Below are positions 27,177-35,872 of a stretch of DNA of 64,000 bases, piece after piece. The notes beneath the pieces were generated by a model. That model made no database searches and was not told the origin of the DNA. It was given only the letters and a program-made list of their open reading frames with translations. Within the stretch, counting starts at the first letter, position 1. The number at the start of each line of letters is the position of its first letter. The position numbers and the translations under genes were made by a program. The DNA comes from Hymenobacter aerophilus DSM 13606 (GTDB lineage Bacteria > Bacteroidota > Bacteroidia > Cytophagales > Hymenobacteraceae): positions 90,618 to 154,617 of the forward strand of contig NZ_KB907809.1 of assembly GCF_000382225.1 (NCBI RefSeq), read 5' to 3'.

Positions 27177-27902
27177 TTATTTGGCCGGCATCAGCACCGT
27201 GTCGATAACGTGCGTCACGCCGTTTTTCGATACCGCGTCGGCTACCGTTACGGTGGCCATGCCGCCCTTGGCATCGTGCAGCATCACCGAGTTGCCGTTG
27301 CGGTGCACCATCAGGGTTTCGCCTTCCACGGTGGTCAGCGTCTGACCGTCCTGCAGGTCGGCGGCCAGCAGGCGGCCGGGCACCACGTGGTAGGTCAGGA
27401 TGGTGGCCAGCTTAGCCTTATTCTCGGGCCGCATCAGCATATCGGTCGTACCGGCCGGCAGCTTGGCAATAGCGGCGTTGGTGGGGGCAAACACCGTAAA
27501 CGGACCGTCGCCCTTCAGGGTGTTCACCAGGTCGGCCGCTTTCAGGGCCGCTACCAGCGTAGTGTGGTCGGCGGAGTTAACGGCGTTGTCCACGATGTCC
27601 TTGTCGGCCGTCATCATGGCGCCGCCCACCATCACGCCGGCCGGGGTGCTCATTTTCATGTCGGCCATATCGGCCGCTTCGCGGGGCTTGGTGGTGGCCT
27701 TCATTTTGGCGCCGCCGGGCGTTTTGCCCTTGATTTTGGTTTTGCCGTCGTCGGCGACTTTGGTTTTGGTCATCATCCCGTTTTCGGTCGTGACTTTGGC
27801 CTTCTCGTCATCCGATTTTCTGGTTACTTTTCCCTGGGCTACGGCCGAGCCGGCGCTAAGCGTAAAGGAAAGAGCCAGAGCGGAAAGCAGGTACTTATGC
27901 AT
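27177..27902 (-). CDS. fasciclin (FAS1) domain secreted protein
   Basis: A 241-residue exported protein. The signal peptide (about 1-22) is followed by a low-complexity Lys/Thr-rich spacer (about 25-75) and a methionine-rich stretch (DMADMKMSTPAGVMVGGAMM). A FAS1 domain occupies about residues 100-241, with both conserved blocks (GPFTVFAPTNAAIAKLP and a C-terminal NGVTHVIDTVLMP). FAS1 domains mediate adhesion or bind matrix. The basic spacer may bind surfaces or nucleic acid, which is only a guess. It is a single gene with its own terminator. Confidence 0.9.
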   Translation of the reverse strand: MHKYLLSALALSFTLSAGSAVAQGKVTRKSDDEKAKVTTENGMMTKTKVADDGKTKIKGKTPGGAKMKATTKPREAADMADMKMSTPAGVMVGGAMMTADKDIVDNAVNSADHTTLVAALKAADLVNTLKGDGPFTVFAPTNAAIAKLPAGTTDMLMRPENKAKLATILTYHVVPGRLLAADLQDGQTLTTVEGETLMVHRNGNSVMLHDAKGGMATVTVADAVSKNGVTHVIDTVLMPAK

Positions 27903-28001
27903 AGGAATGGGGGTTGAAGTGAGGCGTACCGTTGAGGTAAACGCCCGCCTTGTACGGCCTCATCCTCATAAAAGATGCCCCGCCCCGCCGGGAGCAAACA
28001 A

Positions 28002-28032
28002 AAAGCCCCTCCGCGCAAGGCAGAAGGGCTTT
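28002..28032 (-). terminator. terminator of tRNA-Arg
   Basis: On the minus strand AAAGCCC pairs with GGGCTTT across a 17-nt loop region and runs into TTTTTG, right after the tRNA 3' end. Confidence 0.6.
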
Positions 28033-28036
28033 GGTG

Positions 28037-28108
28037 TGGTCGCGCTAGGAATCGAACCTAGATCTAGAGCTTCGGAGGCTCCCATACTATCCGTTGTACT
28101 ACGCAACC
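28037..28108 (-). tRNA. tRNA-Arg, anticodon CCG
   Basis: A full cloverleaf reads on the minus strand: acceptor GGTTGCG with CGCGACC, D stem GTAC/GTAT, anticodon stem GGAGC/GCTCT with loop CTCCGAA (anticodon CCG, codon CGG), T stem CTAGG/CCTAG with loop TTCGATT, discriminator A. The 3' CCA is not encoded, so it must be added after transcription. This tRNA reads one of the arginine codons used in this GC-rich genome. Confidence 0.93.
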
Positions 28109-28258
28109 CGGTTGGGAGCCGCAAAACTAGAGAGAAAAAGCCCGTTTGCCAAACGCACATCCGCATTTTATGCGAAATCCTGCACCCTGTTCAGGTAACC
28201 TTCCGGCGGGCTAGAGAGTTAATTAGGCAAACCTCTTTCTCACCAACTATTCCTTTTT

Positions 28259-28741
28259 ATGGCCAGCACTGAAAAAAAGACTCTCTACACCGCCGATGCC
28301 ACTGCCGTAGGCGGCCGCAGCGGACACGTTCGCTCCGCTACCGGTACCATCGACATGGAAATGTCGGTTCCTGAAGGCCTGGGCGGCAAAAAAGGCGCCA
28401 CCAACCCCGAAGAACTGTTCGCCGCCGGTTACTCCTCGTGCTTCCAGCAGGCGCTGCTCGTTATTGCCCAGCGCGCCGGCGACAAGCTCGACTCCGGCAC
28501 CGAAGTGAAGTGCTCCGTCTCGCTGTTCCAGGAGGGCGAAGCCTACGGTCTTTCGGCCATTCTCGATGTCGACCTGAAATCCTTCGACGAGCAAAAAACG
28601 GTTGAAATGGTGCGCGAAGCCCACAAAATCTGCCCTTACTCGGTCGGCACCCGGGGTAATATGGAAGTAGAGCTGCGCGTAAAAGGCAAAGCCATTCCGG
28701 TAAAAGCCGAAGACAACGCCGGTGTTGCCAGCGAGAAATAA
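28259..28741 (+). CDS. ohr: organic hydroperoxide resistance protein Ohr
   Basis: A 160-residue OsmC/Ohr family thiol peroxidase that reduces organic hydroperoxides in the cytosol. Both redox cysteines are present: peroxidatic Cys61 (GYSSCFQQAL) and resolving Cys125 (HKICPYS), with the conserved Arg20 near the N-terminus. The length is somewhat above the usual 140 because of the C-terminal tail. No OhrR regulator gene is adjacent. It has its own terminator. Confidence 0.93.
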   Translation: MASTEKKTLYTADATAVGGRSGHVRSATGTIDMEMSVPEGLGGKKGATNPEELFAAGYSSCFQQALLVIAQRAGDKLDSGTEVKCSVSLFQEGEAYGLSAILDVDLKSFDEQKTVEMVREAHKICPYSVGTRGNMEVELRVKGKAIPVKAEDNAGVASEK

Positions 28742-28758
28742 CCTTAGTTGCAACTGAA

Positions 28759-28801
28759 GCCCAACGGCCCGGAATCCAAACTGGATTCCGGGCCGTTGGG
28801 C
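28759..28801. terminator. terminator between convergent ohr and transglutaminase genes
   Basis: Perfect 20-nt arms (28759-28778, 28782-28801) with a 3-nt loop followed by GTTT, 18 nt after the ohr stop codon. Confidence 0.85.
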
Positions 28802-28836
28802 GTTTAGCAAGCGTGGATAAGTAAGGTGGCGACTAA

Positions 28837-29733
28837 CTAGTAGGTCAGTAGTGCCGGGTCAGCTTCGGCTTGGGCTATCTGGGGGCGGGCTCTTGAAGGC
28901 GGGGCGTAAAATGTGGTTGCTGAATGGGTGTAGCGCATATTGCGAATACGGGTAGTGCGCTGAAAAATAGTGGGTTTACGCGCTCCAACAGGCACCAACA
29001 TCAGGCCGGTCAACGATTTGCGAATCCCGTAGCGATTATCGGGCGTCGTGTCGAAATAATATAGGTACTGTTTTACCCATCGGAAGTAGGAGCGGGGCGG
29101 AGACTTAGTGGAGCTCAGCGCTGTCAGTTCGGGCCGACGGGCCAGCAGGGCCTGTTGTAGCTCCAGAGCATTGAGCGGGATGGAGCCGAGCATGGGGATG
29201 ATGTCGGCTTGGGCGTCAACCATTACCCACTTGCCTTGGTCGGGCAACCAGGCTTCGGCCAGGGCGTGGCCGGCAGCCGAGGCCTTGGTTTGCACGTTGG
29301 CCGCCTTCAGGTATAGCGGCCGGGCCGGAATGCCCACTGCGTTAAAGGCCGTTGCCAACACCAGCCCATACTCCACGCATTGCACCGACTCTCCGGCCTG
29401 GGCGGCCTGCAGAATATCGAAGGCATCAGTTGATTCGAACGTTTGGCGGCCATCGTGCTCCAGCCGAAAATACACCCAACGGCACAAGGCCCGGGCCCGG
29501 CCCAAATCGGTACTTTCCGGGGCAATTACGCTGGCCAGTCCAAACATTTCGCGAAACCTCGTGAGGTAAGCAGAATCGGGGGAACTGAAGATAAATGGGT
29601 AAGCTACCGCATCGGGAGAGGTCTGGTAAGGAAAGGCTTCCAGATAATCGACAGTGGGGGCATCAGGCTGGGCCATTGCTGGAAACAAGAGGCCTCCAAT
29701 TAATAGTGCTGTGAGTAAAATTATAATTTTCAT
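28837..29733 (-). CDS. exported transglutaminase-like cysteine protein
   Basis: A 298-residue protein with a signal peptide (about 1-21). A transglutaminase-like (papain-fold) core is supported by the ordered triad Cys119 (SVQCVEYG), His156 (GHALAEAW) and Asp173 (WVMVDAQAD). Such bacterial proteins are usually proteases or peptidoglycan-linked hydrolases rather than true transglutaminases. The C-terminal about 90 residues have no match that I recognise. It is a single gene; its substrate is unknown. Confidence 0.8.
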   Translation of the reverse strand: MKIIILLTALLIGGLLFPAMAQPDAPTVDYLEAFPYQTSPDAVAYPFIFSSPDSAYLTRFREMFGLASVIAPESTDLGRARALCRWVYFRLEHDGRQTFESTDAFDILQAAQAGESVQCVEYGLVLATAFNAVGIPARPLYLKAANVQTKASAAGHALAEAWLPDQGKWVMVDAQADIIPMLGSIPLNALELQQALLARRPELTALSSTKSPPRSYFRWVKQYLYYFDTTPDNRYGIRKSLTGLMLVPVGARKPTIFQRTTRIRNMRYTHSATTFYAPPSRARPQIAQAEADPALLTY

Positions 29734-29808
29734 ACGTTAAGGTCAATTTAAGGAGAAATCGACTTAACGCAGACTTATGGGCTAGGGTTGGCCGGCCCAA
29801 CAACAAAA

Positions 29809-29834
29809 AGCCCGCCCGGAAATCCGGACGGGCT
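29809..29834 (-). terminator. terminator of sucC
   Basis: 12-nt arms with one mismatch, followed on the minus strand by TTTTTGTTGTT, 35 nt after the sucC stop codon. Confidence 0.85.
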
Positions 29835-29868
29835 CTTGGCTGAACAGTAAGCTATTAATCTGCCGGTT

Positions 29869-31062
29869 TTACTTTGCCAGCACTTCCTTTACGCGCTCGG
29901 CGGCGTCTTTCAGCAGCACGGCCGAGTACACTTTCAGGCCGCTTTCGTCGATGATGCGGGCGCCTTCTTCGGCGTTGGTGCCCTGCAGGCGCACGATGAT
30001 GGGCACGCGGATGTCGCCGATGTTCTTGTAGGCTTCCACCACGCCGTTGGCTACCCGGTCGCAACGCACGATGCCGCCGAAGATGTTGATCAGGATGGCC
30101 TGCACGTTGGGGTCCTTCAGGATGATGCGGAAACCGGCTTCCACGGTTTCGGCCGAGGCCCCTCCCCCTACGTCGAGGAAGTTGGCCGGCTCGCCGCCGC
30201 TGAGCTTGATGATGTCCATCGTGGCCATGGCCAGACCGGCGCCGTTCACCATGCAGCCCACGTTGCCGTCGAGCTTCACGTAGTTGAGATGCGAGGCCGA
30301 AGCTTCCACTTCCAAGGGGTCTTCTTCGTTGGTGTCGCGCAGGGCGGCGAAGTCCTTGTGGCGGTAGAGGGCGTTTTCGTCAAGGTCAACCTTGGCGTCA
30401 ACGGCCAGGATCTTGTTGTCCGACGTTTTCAGCACGGGGTTGATTTCGAACATGGCCGAGTCGGTTTCGTCGTAGGCCTTGTACAGGGCGGTCACGAACT
30501 TCACCATCTCCTTGAAGGCATCACCCGACAAGCCCAGGTTGAACGCAATTTTGCGGGCCTGGAAGCCCTGCAGGCCCACGCGCGGGTCGATATGCTCGCG
30601 GTGGATTTTCTCGGGGTGCGCCTCGGCTACTTCCTCGATATCTACGCCGCCCTCGGTGGTGTAGATGATAACGTTCTGGCCAGTAGCGCGGTCGAGCAGT
30701 ACGCTCATGTAGAACTCCTGGGTTTCCGACTCGCCGGGGTAGTACACGTCCTGGGCCACGAGCACCTTGTGCACCTTGCGGCCTTCGGCGCCGGTTTGCT
30801 TGGTAACGAGCTGCATGCCGATAATCTGGCCGGCAATTTCCTTTACCTGCTCCAGGTTTTTGGCGAGTTTCACCCCGCCTCCTTTGCCGCGGCCGCCGGC
30901 ATGAATCTGGGCCTTGATAACGTACCAGCTGGTGCCGGTGTCGGCAGTCAGCTTTTCGGCGGCTTTTACGGCCTCCTCAGCCGTATCGGCCACGATGCCT
31001 TCCTGCACGCGCACGCCGTAGCGCTTCAAAATGTCTTTGCCCTGATACTCGTGAATGTTCAT
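29869..31062 (-). CDS. sucC: succinyl-CoA synthetase beta subunit
   Basis: A 397-residue ADP-forming succinate-CoA ligase beta subunit of the TCA cycle. The ATP-grasp domain ([12 protein letters not shown]..., then [18 protein letters not shown]) and the C-terminal ligase domain ([16 protein letters not shown]) are both complete. The alpha subunit gene sucD is not adjacent, which is common in Bacteroidota. A weak -7 box (TACTTTCG on the minus strand, 31094-31101) lies 32 nt upstream. Confidence 0.96.
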   Translation of the reverse strand: MNIHEYQGKDILKRYGVRVQEGIVADTAEEAVKAAEKLTADTGTSWYVIKAQIHAGGRGKGGGVKLAKNLEQVKEIAGQIIGMQLVTKQTGAEGRKVHKVLVAQDVYYPGESETQEFYMSVLLDRATGQNVIIYTTEGGVDIEEVAEAHPEKIHREHIDPRVGLQGFQARKIAFNLGLSGDAFKEMVKFVTALYKAYDETDSAMFEINPVLKTSDNKILAVDAKVDLDENALYRHKDFAALRDTNEEDPLEVEASASHLNYVKLDGNVGCMVNGAGLAMATMDIIKLSGGEPANFLDVGGGASAETVEAGFRIILKDPNVQAILINIFGGIVRCDRVANGVVEAYKNIGDIRVPIIVRLQGTNAEEGARIIDESGLKVYSAVLLKDAAERVKEVLAK

Positions 31063-31184
31063 AGAGGTCAGTTATGGGGGTGATTTCTATCCGCGAAAGT
31101 AGGCAGAATTGAGTTGGCAGCCGAGAAGTGAGGTGGTGAAACAGTGAAATAGTGCGTCTGAGCGGATAATTGAAGAAGAGTGAA

Positions 31185-31295
31185 AACGCCTGTCATCCTG
31201 AGCGCAGCGAAGGACCTTCCTGCGGCAGCACTAATTGTTGGTGATGTTGTGCTGCCATAAGAAGGTCCTTCGCTGCGCTCAGGATGACAGGCGTT
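31185..31295. repeat. long palindrome, GAGCGCAGCGAAGG family
   Basis: Perfect 35-nt arms (31185-31219 and 31261-31295) plus an inner 8-nt stem (31224-31231 with 31249-31256). It lies between the sucC start and the glycosidase stop on the same strand, six bases from the glycosidase stop codon. Confidence 0.9.
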
Positions 31296-31300
31296 ACCCT

Positions 31301-32440
31301 TCAACCCCGCTTCAAAAACCACGCGCTCATCACCTGCTCGGCGGGTTTGTGCTGGGGCGTGAAGTCGGCGTGGCGGCGGGCGGGGCCGTCGGGCCGCAGG
31401 CCGGGGTACCACTTCCAGATGAACAGGCCTTTAAACCAGGGCCGGGGCCAGAAGGTCTCGAACAAAGCGGCGTAGCAGGCGGCCTGCGTGGCCTCGTCGG
31501 CGGGCGTAAGCATATCAGTCTGCCGGGGCCATTCCCAGGGCTTGGCCGCTGCGTCGGCGGTGGTTTTGTAGCCGGCTTCGGTGAACACGACCGGCTTGTT
31601 ATATTTTTTCTGGATGGCTTCGAGGCGCCGCAGTGGTTCCTGCCAGGCCGCTAGCAGGCTGGCCTTATCGGGGCTGGGCTGGGGGCTGAGCGGGAAGTAG
31701 GCCTGCACGCCGATAAAGTCCAGCGCGTCCCAGAAGCGCACCTGCTCGAACTCGCCGCTCCAGTTGGCCGCGTACGTCAGCGGCCCGTGATACACCTGCC
31801 GGATTTGCCTGATGAGCTTGCGCCACTCGGCCTCGTGGCCCACAGTGCGCTCCAGCTCGGTGCCGATGCACAGGGCGTCGAGCTTACCGGTTTCGGCCAG
31901 CCGGGCGTAGTGCAGGATGAAAACCGAGTAGCTGCTGAACCAGGTTTGCCAGTCGGCTTCGGAATTCATATTGATGTCGCCCGACCAGCTGCCGGGGCCG
32001 CGCAGCCACAAATGAGGCTTGAGCAGCGTGCGGATGCCGCGCTCCTTGGCGCGTTGGGCTGTGAGCAGGATGCCCGCGTCGCTTTCGCCCCAGTAGCGGC
32101 GGCTGGCTACATTGGGGCGAAGTTGCACCGCTGGTTCGGCGGCGCCCGCCTGCCAGCCGAAGGGCATCTGGGCAATCCACGTCACGCCGGCGTTGGTCAG
32201 CGGCGCCAAATCGAGCATCGAAGCCGAATCGGTGCCTACCCAGCTCACGCCCCGCATGCGGCCGTCGGCGGGCGGCGGGCCAGTGGGCGAAGTAGTCTGG
32301 TAAGCGGTGGCTGGTCCGAGGCCCGCCGGGGCCGGCACCGCACGCGGCCAGGTCCACCAGGCAGTGGCCAGCACCAGCAGCACGGCTACCAGCAGGAGCG
32401 CGCCAAGCCAGCGCGGAAAGGAAAAGGCAGGAAGAGACAT
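31301..32440 (-). CDS. membrane-anchored glycoside hydrolase, GH113-like
   Basis: A 379-residue protein with an N-terminal membrane segment (about 12-32) and a TIM-barrel-like domain. Two glutamates sit at clan GH-A positions: acid/base E195 in [13 protein letters not shown] and nucleophile E288 in VVFTEAGYK. The pattern RGVSWVG near the start and WKWYPGL at the end recall GH113 proteins, which include beta-mannanases. The substrate is uncertain. The upstream in-frame extension to 32599 overlaps the lolD promoter and is unlikely to be coding. It is divergent from lolD. Confidence 0.8.
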   Translation of the reverse strand: MSLPAFSFPRWLGALLLVAVLLVLATAWWTWPRAVPAPAGLGPATAYQTTSPTGPPPADGRMRGVSWVGTDSASMLDLAPLTNAGVTWIAQMPFGWQAGAAEPAVQLRPNVASRRYWGESDAGILLTAQRAKERGIRTLLKPHLWLRGPGSWSGDINMNSEADWQTWFSSYSVFILHYARLAETGKLDALCIGTELERTVGHEAEWRKLIRQIRQVYHGPLTYAANWSGEFEQVRFWDALDFIGVQAYFPLSPQPSPDKASLLAAWQEPLRRLEAIQKKYNKPVVFTEAGYKTTADAAAKPWEWPRQTDMLTPADEATQAACYAALFETFWPRPWFKGLFIWKWYPGLRPDGPARRHADFTPQHKPAEQVMSAWFLKRG

Positions 32441-32527
32441 AGGCAGCATACGAACCGGGAAGGTACACCCGGGCCGGCTTCGCTCCACAACGTGGCCCCT
32501 GATACCACCGCAACGACCGACATTGCG

Positions 32528-32535
32528 TAGATTTG
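32528..32535 (+). promoter_or_regulatory. -7 box of the lolD promoter
   Basis: TAGATTTG is a full TAnnTTTG match. It predicts a start near 32542 and a leader of about 32 nt to the TTG start at 32574; no clear -33 element is seen. Confidence 0.5.
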
Positions 32536-32573
32536 TTTCTGTACTTCTTTCTGGCCCCGTTCCCCGACTCGTT

Positions 32574-33236
32574 TTGCTGCAAGCCATCAACATCCGCAAA
32601 AGCTACAACACGCTGGAAGTGCTCAAGGGCATCGACCTGACCATCGAGAAGTCGGAAATCGTGAGCATCGTGGGCTCGTCGGGCGCCGGCAAAAGTACGC
32701 TGCTGCACATTCTGGGCACCCTGGATAATCCCGATTCGGGCGAGGTGCTGTTTGATGGCGAGTCGGTCAGCTCGCTGGGGCGCTCCGATCTGGCGCGGTT
32801 TCGCAACCGTCACATCGGCTTCATCTTCCAGTTTCATAACCTGCTGCCCGAGTTCACGGCCCTCGAAAACGTGTGCCTGCCGGCCTATCTGGCGGGCCGC
32901 TCGGAAAAAGAAACCCGGGTGCGGGCCCGCGAATTGCTGGGCATGCTCAACCTGGAGCGCCGCGCCGACCACAAGCCCTCGGAAATGAGCGGCGGCGAGC
33001 AGCAGCGCACGGCCGTGGCCCGCGCCCTCATCAACTCGCCCGAAATCATCTTCGCCGATGAGCCCTCGGGCAACCTCGACTCGCAGAACGCCCAGGAGCT
33101 GCATCAGATTTTCTTCCTGCTGCGCAAAGAGCTGGGCCAGACCTTCGTTATCGTGACGCACAACGACCAGCTGGCCGAAATGGCCGACCGCACCATCACG
33201 ATGAAGGATGGTTACATCTGGGAAGGCCCTAACTAA
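32574..33236 (+). CDS. lolD: lipoprotein-releasing ABC transporter ATPase
   Basis: A 220-residue ABC ATPase of the LolD/MacB group, which powers lipoprotein release from, or substrate extrusion at, the inner membrane. Walker A (GSSGAGKS, 34-41), signature MSGGEQQR, Walker B ([12 protein letters not shown]) and the switch His (VTHND) are all present. The TTG at 32574 gives the conserved N-terminus ([18 protein letters not shown]) and fits the promoter; no ATG exists at that point. The LolC/E-type permease is not in the window, as often in Bacteroidota. Confidence 0.9.
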   Translation: MLQAINIRKSYNTLEVLKGIDLTIEKSEIVSIVGSSGAGKSTLLHILGTLDNPDSGEVLFDGESVSSLGRSDLARFRNRHIGFIFQFHNLLPEFTALENVCLPAYLAGRSEKETRVRARELLGMLNLERRADHKPSEMSGGEQQRTAVARALINSPEIIFADEPSGNLDSQNAQELHQIFFLLRKELGQTFVIVTHNDQLAEMADRTITMKDGYIWEGPN

Positions 33237-33269
33237 AAGGCACTTCCAACTTCTTCAATAGCTTTACTG

Positions 33270-33296
33270 ACGCCGGCAATCCGCCGGCGTTTTTTT
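33270..33296 (+). terminator. terminator of lolD
   Basis: ACGCCGGC/GCCGGCGT stem with a 5-nt loop and seven Ts, 34 nt after the lolD stop codon. Confidence 0.92.
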
Positions 33297-33531
33297 GTGG
33301 GCGAACAGGGCCAACGGATAGAGCTGCCGGAACCAGGGGCAGTGGAGCAGGGAAGTTGATAAGCTAAAATGAATAGTGGCTAACCATGTTGGAAATTATG
33401 TTTTTAAGTAACTGTATATCAGTGATAAAAATTATATAAAAACTTGTGAATTTTTGCACCTTTTAGGCCGGGCGAAGGTTATACATCCGAACACACCATA
33501 TGTCATTACAGGAACCTAACGGAAAAGCACC

Positions 33532-34329
33532 ATGAGCCAAGCAGTGAAAGCCCCCAAAGAGCCCACCACCCGCAAGCCCAAAGTTGAGAGCTATGATTTG
33601 TCGCACTCCGACGAGACGCTGCATCTGGCCACGGATTTGGCCAAATTCATCAAGGAAAACAAGCTCACGACCAACGTCCAGGGCAAGGAGTTTGTGAACG
33701 TGGAGGGCTGGCAGTACGCCGGCTCGCGCCTGGGCATTGTGCCCGTGGTCGAGCACGTTATCAATGTCAGCAATGACCAGGAAATCAAGTACCAGGCCAA
33801 GGTCAACCTCTTCGATCTGAAGAGCGGCCAGACGGTGGGTGCCGGCTTCGCGGTGTGCTCCAGCAAGGAGCAGGGCAAGAAGTTCTACCAGGAGTTTGCC
33901 ATCATGAGCATGGCCCAGACCCGCGCCATCGGCAAGGCTTACCGGAACATTTTGGCCTGGATTATCCGCGCCGCCGGCTACGAGCCCACCCCGGCCGAGG
34001 AAATGGATTACGGCGGCAACACGCCCACCGTGGCCGAAACGCCCGCTGCTCCGGCTCCGCAAGCCGCCCCAGTTGCGCCCGTGGCCATGAAGGCCGTACC
34101 CGCCGAGCCTACTGCCGCTGCCGAGTCGTCGGCCCCGGCTTACGCTTCGGCTTCGCAGAAGGAGGAAATTATCCGCCTGCTCAACCACCCGGTGGTAACC
34201 CGCGCCGAGAAGACCAAGATGCTGCTCAACATCAACCGCCTCGATGAGGAGCGCGCCACCCAGGCCATCGCCAAGCTCAAGAAGGCCATCGACGAGCGCG
34301 AAAACGGCCAGACGGCCGCCGCCGCGTAA
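33532..34329 (+). CDS. conserved protein resembling phage annealing-associated proteins
   Basis: A 265-residue protein. Residues about 20-165 form one domain with EFVNVEGWQYAGSRLGIVP, KVNLFDLKSGQTVG and MAQTRAIGKAYRNILAWI followed by AGYEPTPAEEMD. This layout resembles proteins annotated beside phage recombination genes and distantly the ERF/annealing group; I cannot name the family with certainty. A Pro/Ala-rich linker (about 170-210) leads to a charged helical C-terminus. A single-strand DNA role is a guess. No phage genes flank it. The 295-bp upstream gap is AT-rich and holds no gene. Confidence 0.7.
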   Translation: MSQAVKAPKEPTTRKPKVESYDLSHSDETLHLATDLAKFIKENKLTTNVQGKEFVNVEGWQYAGSRLGIVPVVEHVINVSNDQEIKYQAKVNLFDLKSGQTVGAGFAVCSSKEQGKKFYQEFAIMSMAQTRAIGKAYRNILAWIIRAAGYEPTPAEEMDYGGNTPTVAETPAAPAPQAAPVAPVAMKAVPAEPTAAAESSAPAYASASQKEEIIRLLNHPVVTRAEKTKMLLNINRLDEERATQAIAKLKKAIDERENGQTAAAA

Positions 34330-34349
34330 GCGTTAGGTAGAAAGACCGG

Positions 34350-34382
34350 AGCCCGGTTCCTGCAGAGGAGCCGGGCTTTTTT
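34350..34382 (+). terminator. terminator of the annealing-like gene
   Basis: 12-nt arms with a single G-T/mismatch position and a 4-nt loop, followed by six Ts, 21 nt after the stop codon. Confidence 0.88.
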
Positions 34383-34404
34383 GTACCTGAACGAAAGTCT
34401 ATAG

Positions 34405-34536
34405 GACTTACGCAGAACGATTGTAGCGCGAAGCTTCTGCTTCGCGTATCGTTGCTGACTGTTAGGTAACTATGTTCAACAGTACGCGAAGCAGAAGCTT
34501 CGCGCTACAAGCCTACGGCCCCCTTTTGCGTAAGTC
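34405..34536. repeat. palindromic repeat with GTAGCGCGAAGC core
   Basis: Perfect 27-nt arms (34422-34448 and 34483-34509) enclose a 34-nt loop, and a second outer inverted pair (GACTTACGCA at 34405, TGCGTAAGTC ending 34536) frames it. It differs in sequence from the GAGCG...GAAG family. A shortened related core (GTAGCGCGAAA) occurs in the hairpin at 38031-38083. Confidence 0.8.
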
Positions 34537-34555
34537 TTAGTCTACTTGCACAAGG

Positions 34556-35707
34556 CTACAACTCCTCATACAGCCACGCCATCTGGCTGCGGCTCACGGC
34601 GGCGGGCAGCAGGCGCATTACGGTGTTGCGGATGCCGGTGAGCAGGGGGCTTTCCAGCTGACCCACGCGGCCCAGCTGCCAGGAGGTGCGCACGATGCGG
34701 GCCGTGCGGGCCCGGCGCCGCTGCTCGAACGAGTTGAAGGCAGCCCAAACGTTGGTGGGGGAGGCGCGCAGGCAGCGGGCCAGTACGGCGGCATCCTCGA
34801 TGGCCATGCCCGCGCCCTGGCCCATGTTGGGCGTGGTGGCGTGGGCCGCGTCGCCGAGTAGCAGCACCGGGCCGCGGGCGAAGTGGGGCAGGGGCGGCAG
34901 GTCCAGAATGTCGTTCCAGAGCAGCCCATCGTTGTGAGTGAGGGCCAGCAGCTCGGGCACCGGCGCGTGGAAACCGGCAAACTCGCGCTGCAGGTCGGCT
35001 ACGCGGTAGGCCTGGTATTTCGGGCTGCGCGGCGCGGGGCTGTTGAGGCAGGCAAACCAGTACACCCGCCCGCCGCCCACCGGCACGTAGCCAAACCGCC
35101 GCCCCGCCGCGCCCCAGGTTTCGGCCGACTCGCCGGCCGGCAGCCCCAGCGCCCCGGCCTCCACCACGGCCCGCCAGCAGGTGTAGCCCGCGTAGCGCGG
35201 TGCAGCGGCCGGCAACAGCTGCCGCCGCACCCGCGAGTTCAGCCCATCGGCCCCAATGAGGGCAGCGGCGTGGGCCTGGGAGCCGTCGGCGAAGTGGGCC
35301 CGCACGCCCGTCGGGGTTTCTTCGTACCGCTCGAAGGCCTTGCCCAACTGCACGGTGCCGGGCGGCAGGCCCGCCAGTAGCGCCCGTTGCAGGTCGGCCC
35401 GGTGGATGCCTATGTTCTCGAAGCCCAGCCGCCGGGTGAAATCGGTGGTGTCGGCGGTTTGCAGCAGCCGGCCCTGCTGGTCGAGCAGCTGCAACTGGCA
35501 CACGGAAGCGCCCAGCACTGCCACGGCATCGTGCAGGTCCAACTCGTGCAGGGCCCGCATGGCGTTGGCCCCCAGCACCACGCCCGCGCCCACGGCCCGC
35601 AGCTCGGCCGCCGCCTCGTACACCCGCACCGCGTGGCCCAGCTTCAGCAGCGCGTGTGCCGTAGCCAGCCCGCCGATACCCGCCCCGATGATGATAAAAT
35701 CAGCCAT
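34556..35707 (-). CDS. FAD-dependent monooxygenase
   Basis: A 383-residue flavoprotein of the aromatic hydroxylase (PHBH/UbiH) superfamily. The N-terminal FAD motif GAGIGG (8-13) and the second FAD motif LLLGDAAHATTPNMGQGAGMA are clear, as is the middle DG motif (ALIGADGLNSRVR). The group hydroxylates small aromatic or related compounds with NAD(P)H and oxygen. The closest familiar types are salicylate hydroxylase-like and TetX/Zep-like enzymes, and the substrate cannot be called. It is a single gene. Confidence 0.9.
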   Translation of the reverse strand: MADFIIIGAGIGGLATAHALLKLGHAVRVYEAAAELRAVGAGVVLGANAMRALHELDLHDAVAVLGASVCQLQLLDQQGRLLQTADTTDFTRRLGFENIGIHRADLQRALLAGLPPGTVQLGKAFERYEETPTGVRAHFADGSQAHAAALIGADGLNSRVRRQLLPAAAPRYAGYTCWRAVVEAGALGLPAGESAETWGAAGRRFGYVPVGGGRVYWFACLNSPAPRSPKYQAYRVADLQREFAGFHAPVPELLALTHNDGLLWNDILDLPPLPHFARGPVLLLGDAAHATTPNMGQGAGMAIEDAAVLARCLRASPTNVWAAFNSFEQRRRARTARIVRTSWQLGRVGQLESPLLTGIRNTVMRLLPAAVSRSQMAWLYEEL

Positions 35708-35783
35708 AACGTAAAGTCAGCACCCTATACTACCACGCAACTGCGCGCCGCTTTCTGGCTTAACGTCGAAGCCTGCAAACCGC

Positions 35784-35821
35784 ATAAAAAAAGGGCCCGG
35801 AGCAAATTGCTCCGGGCCCTT
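35784..35821 (-). terminator. terminator of dnaK
   Basis: Perfect 15-nt arms with a 1-nt loop (35791-35821), followed on the minus strand by a T-run, about 50 nt after the dnaK stop codon. Confidence 0.92.
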
Positions 35822-35872
35822 CAAACTTACCAGAAATCAGCGCAATCAATTCAATCAGCGCTAATCAGTGAT

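Noticed and set aside
28837..29733. True transglutaminase
   Set aside because: Only the triad is certain; exported bacterial members are more often proteases, so only a fold-level name was used.
31068..31412. 114-residue reading frame containing CHPERSEG and AALRMT
   Set aside because: It is translated palindromic repeat; such peptides are known spurious products of this repeat type.
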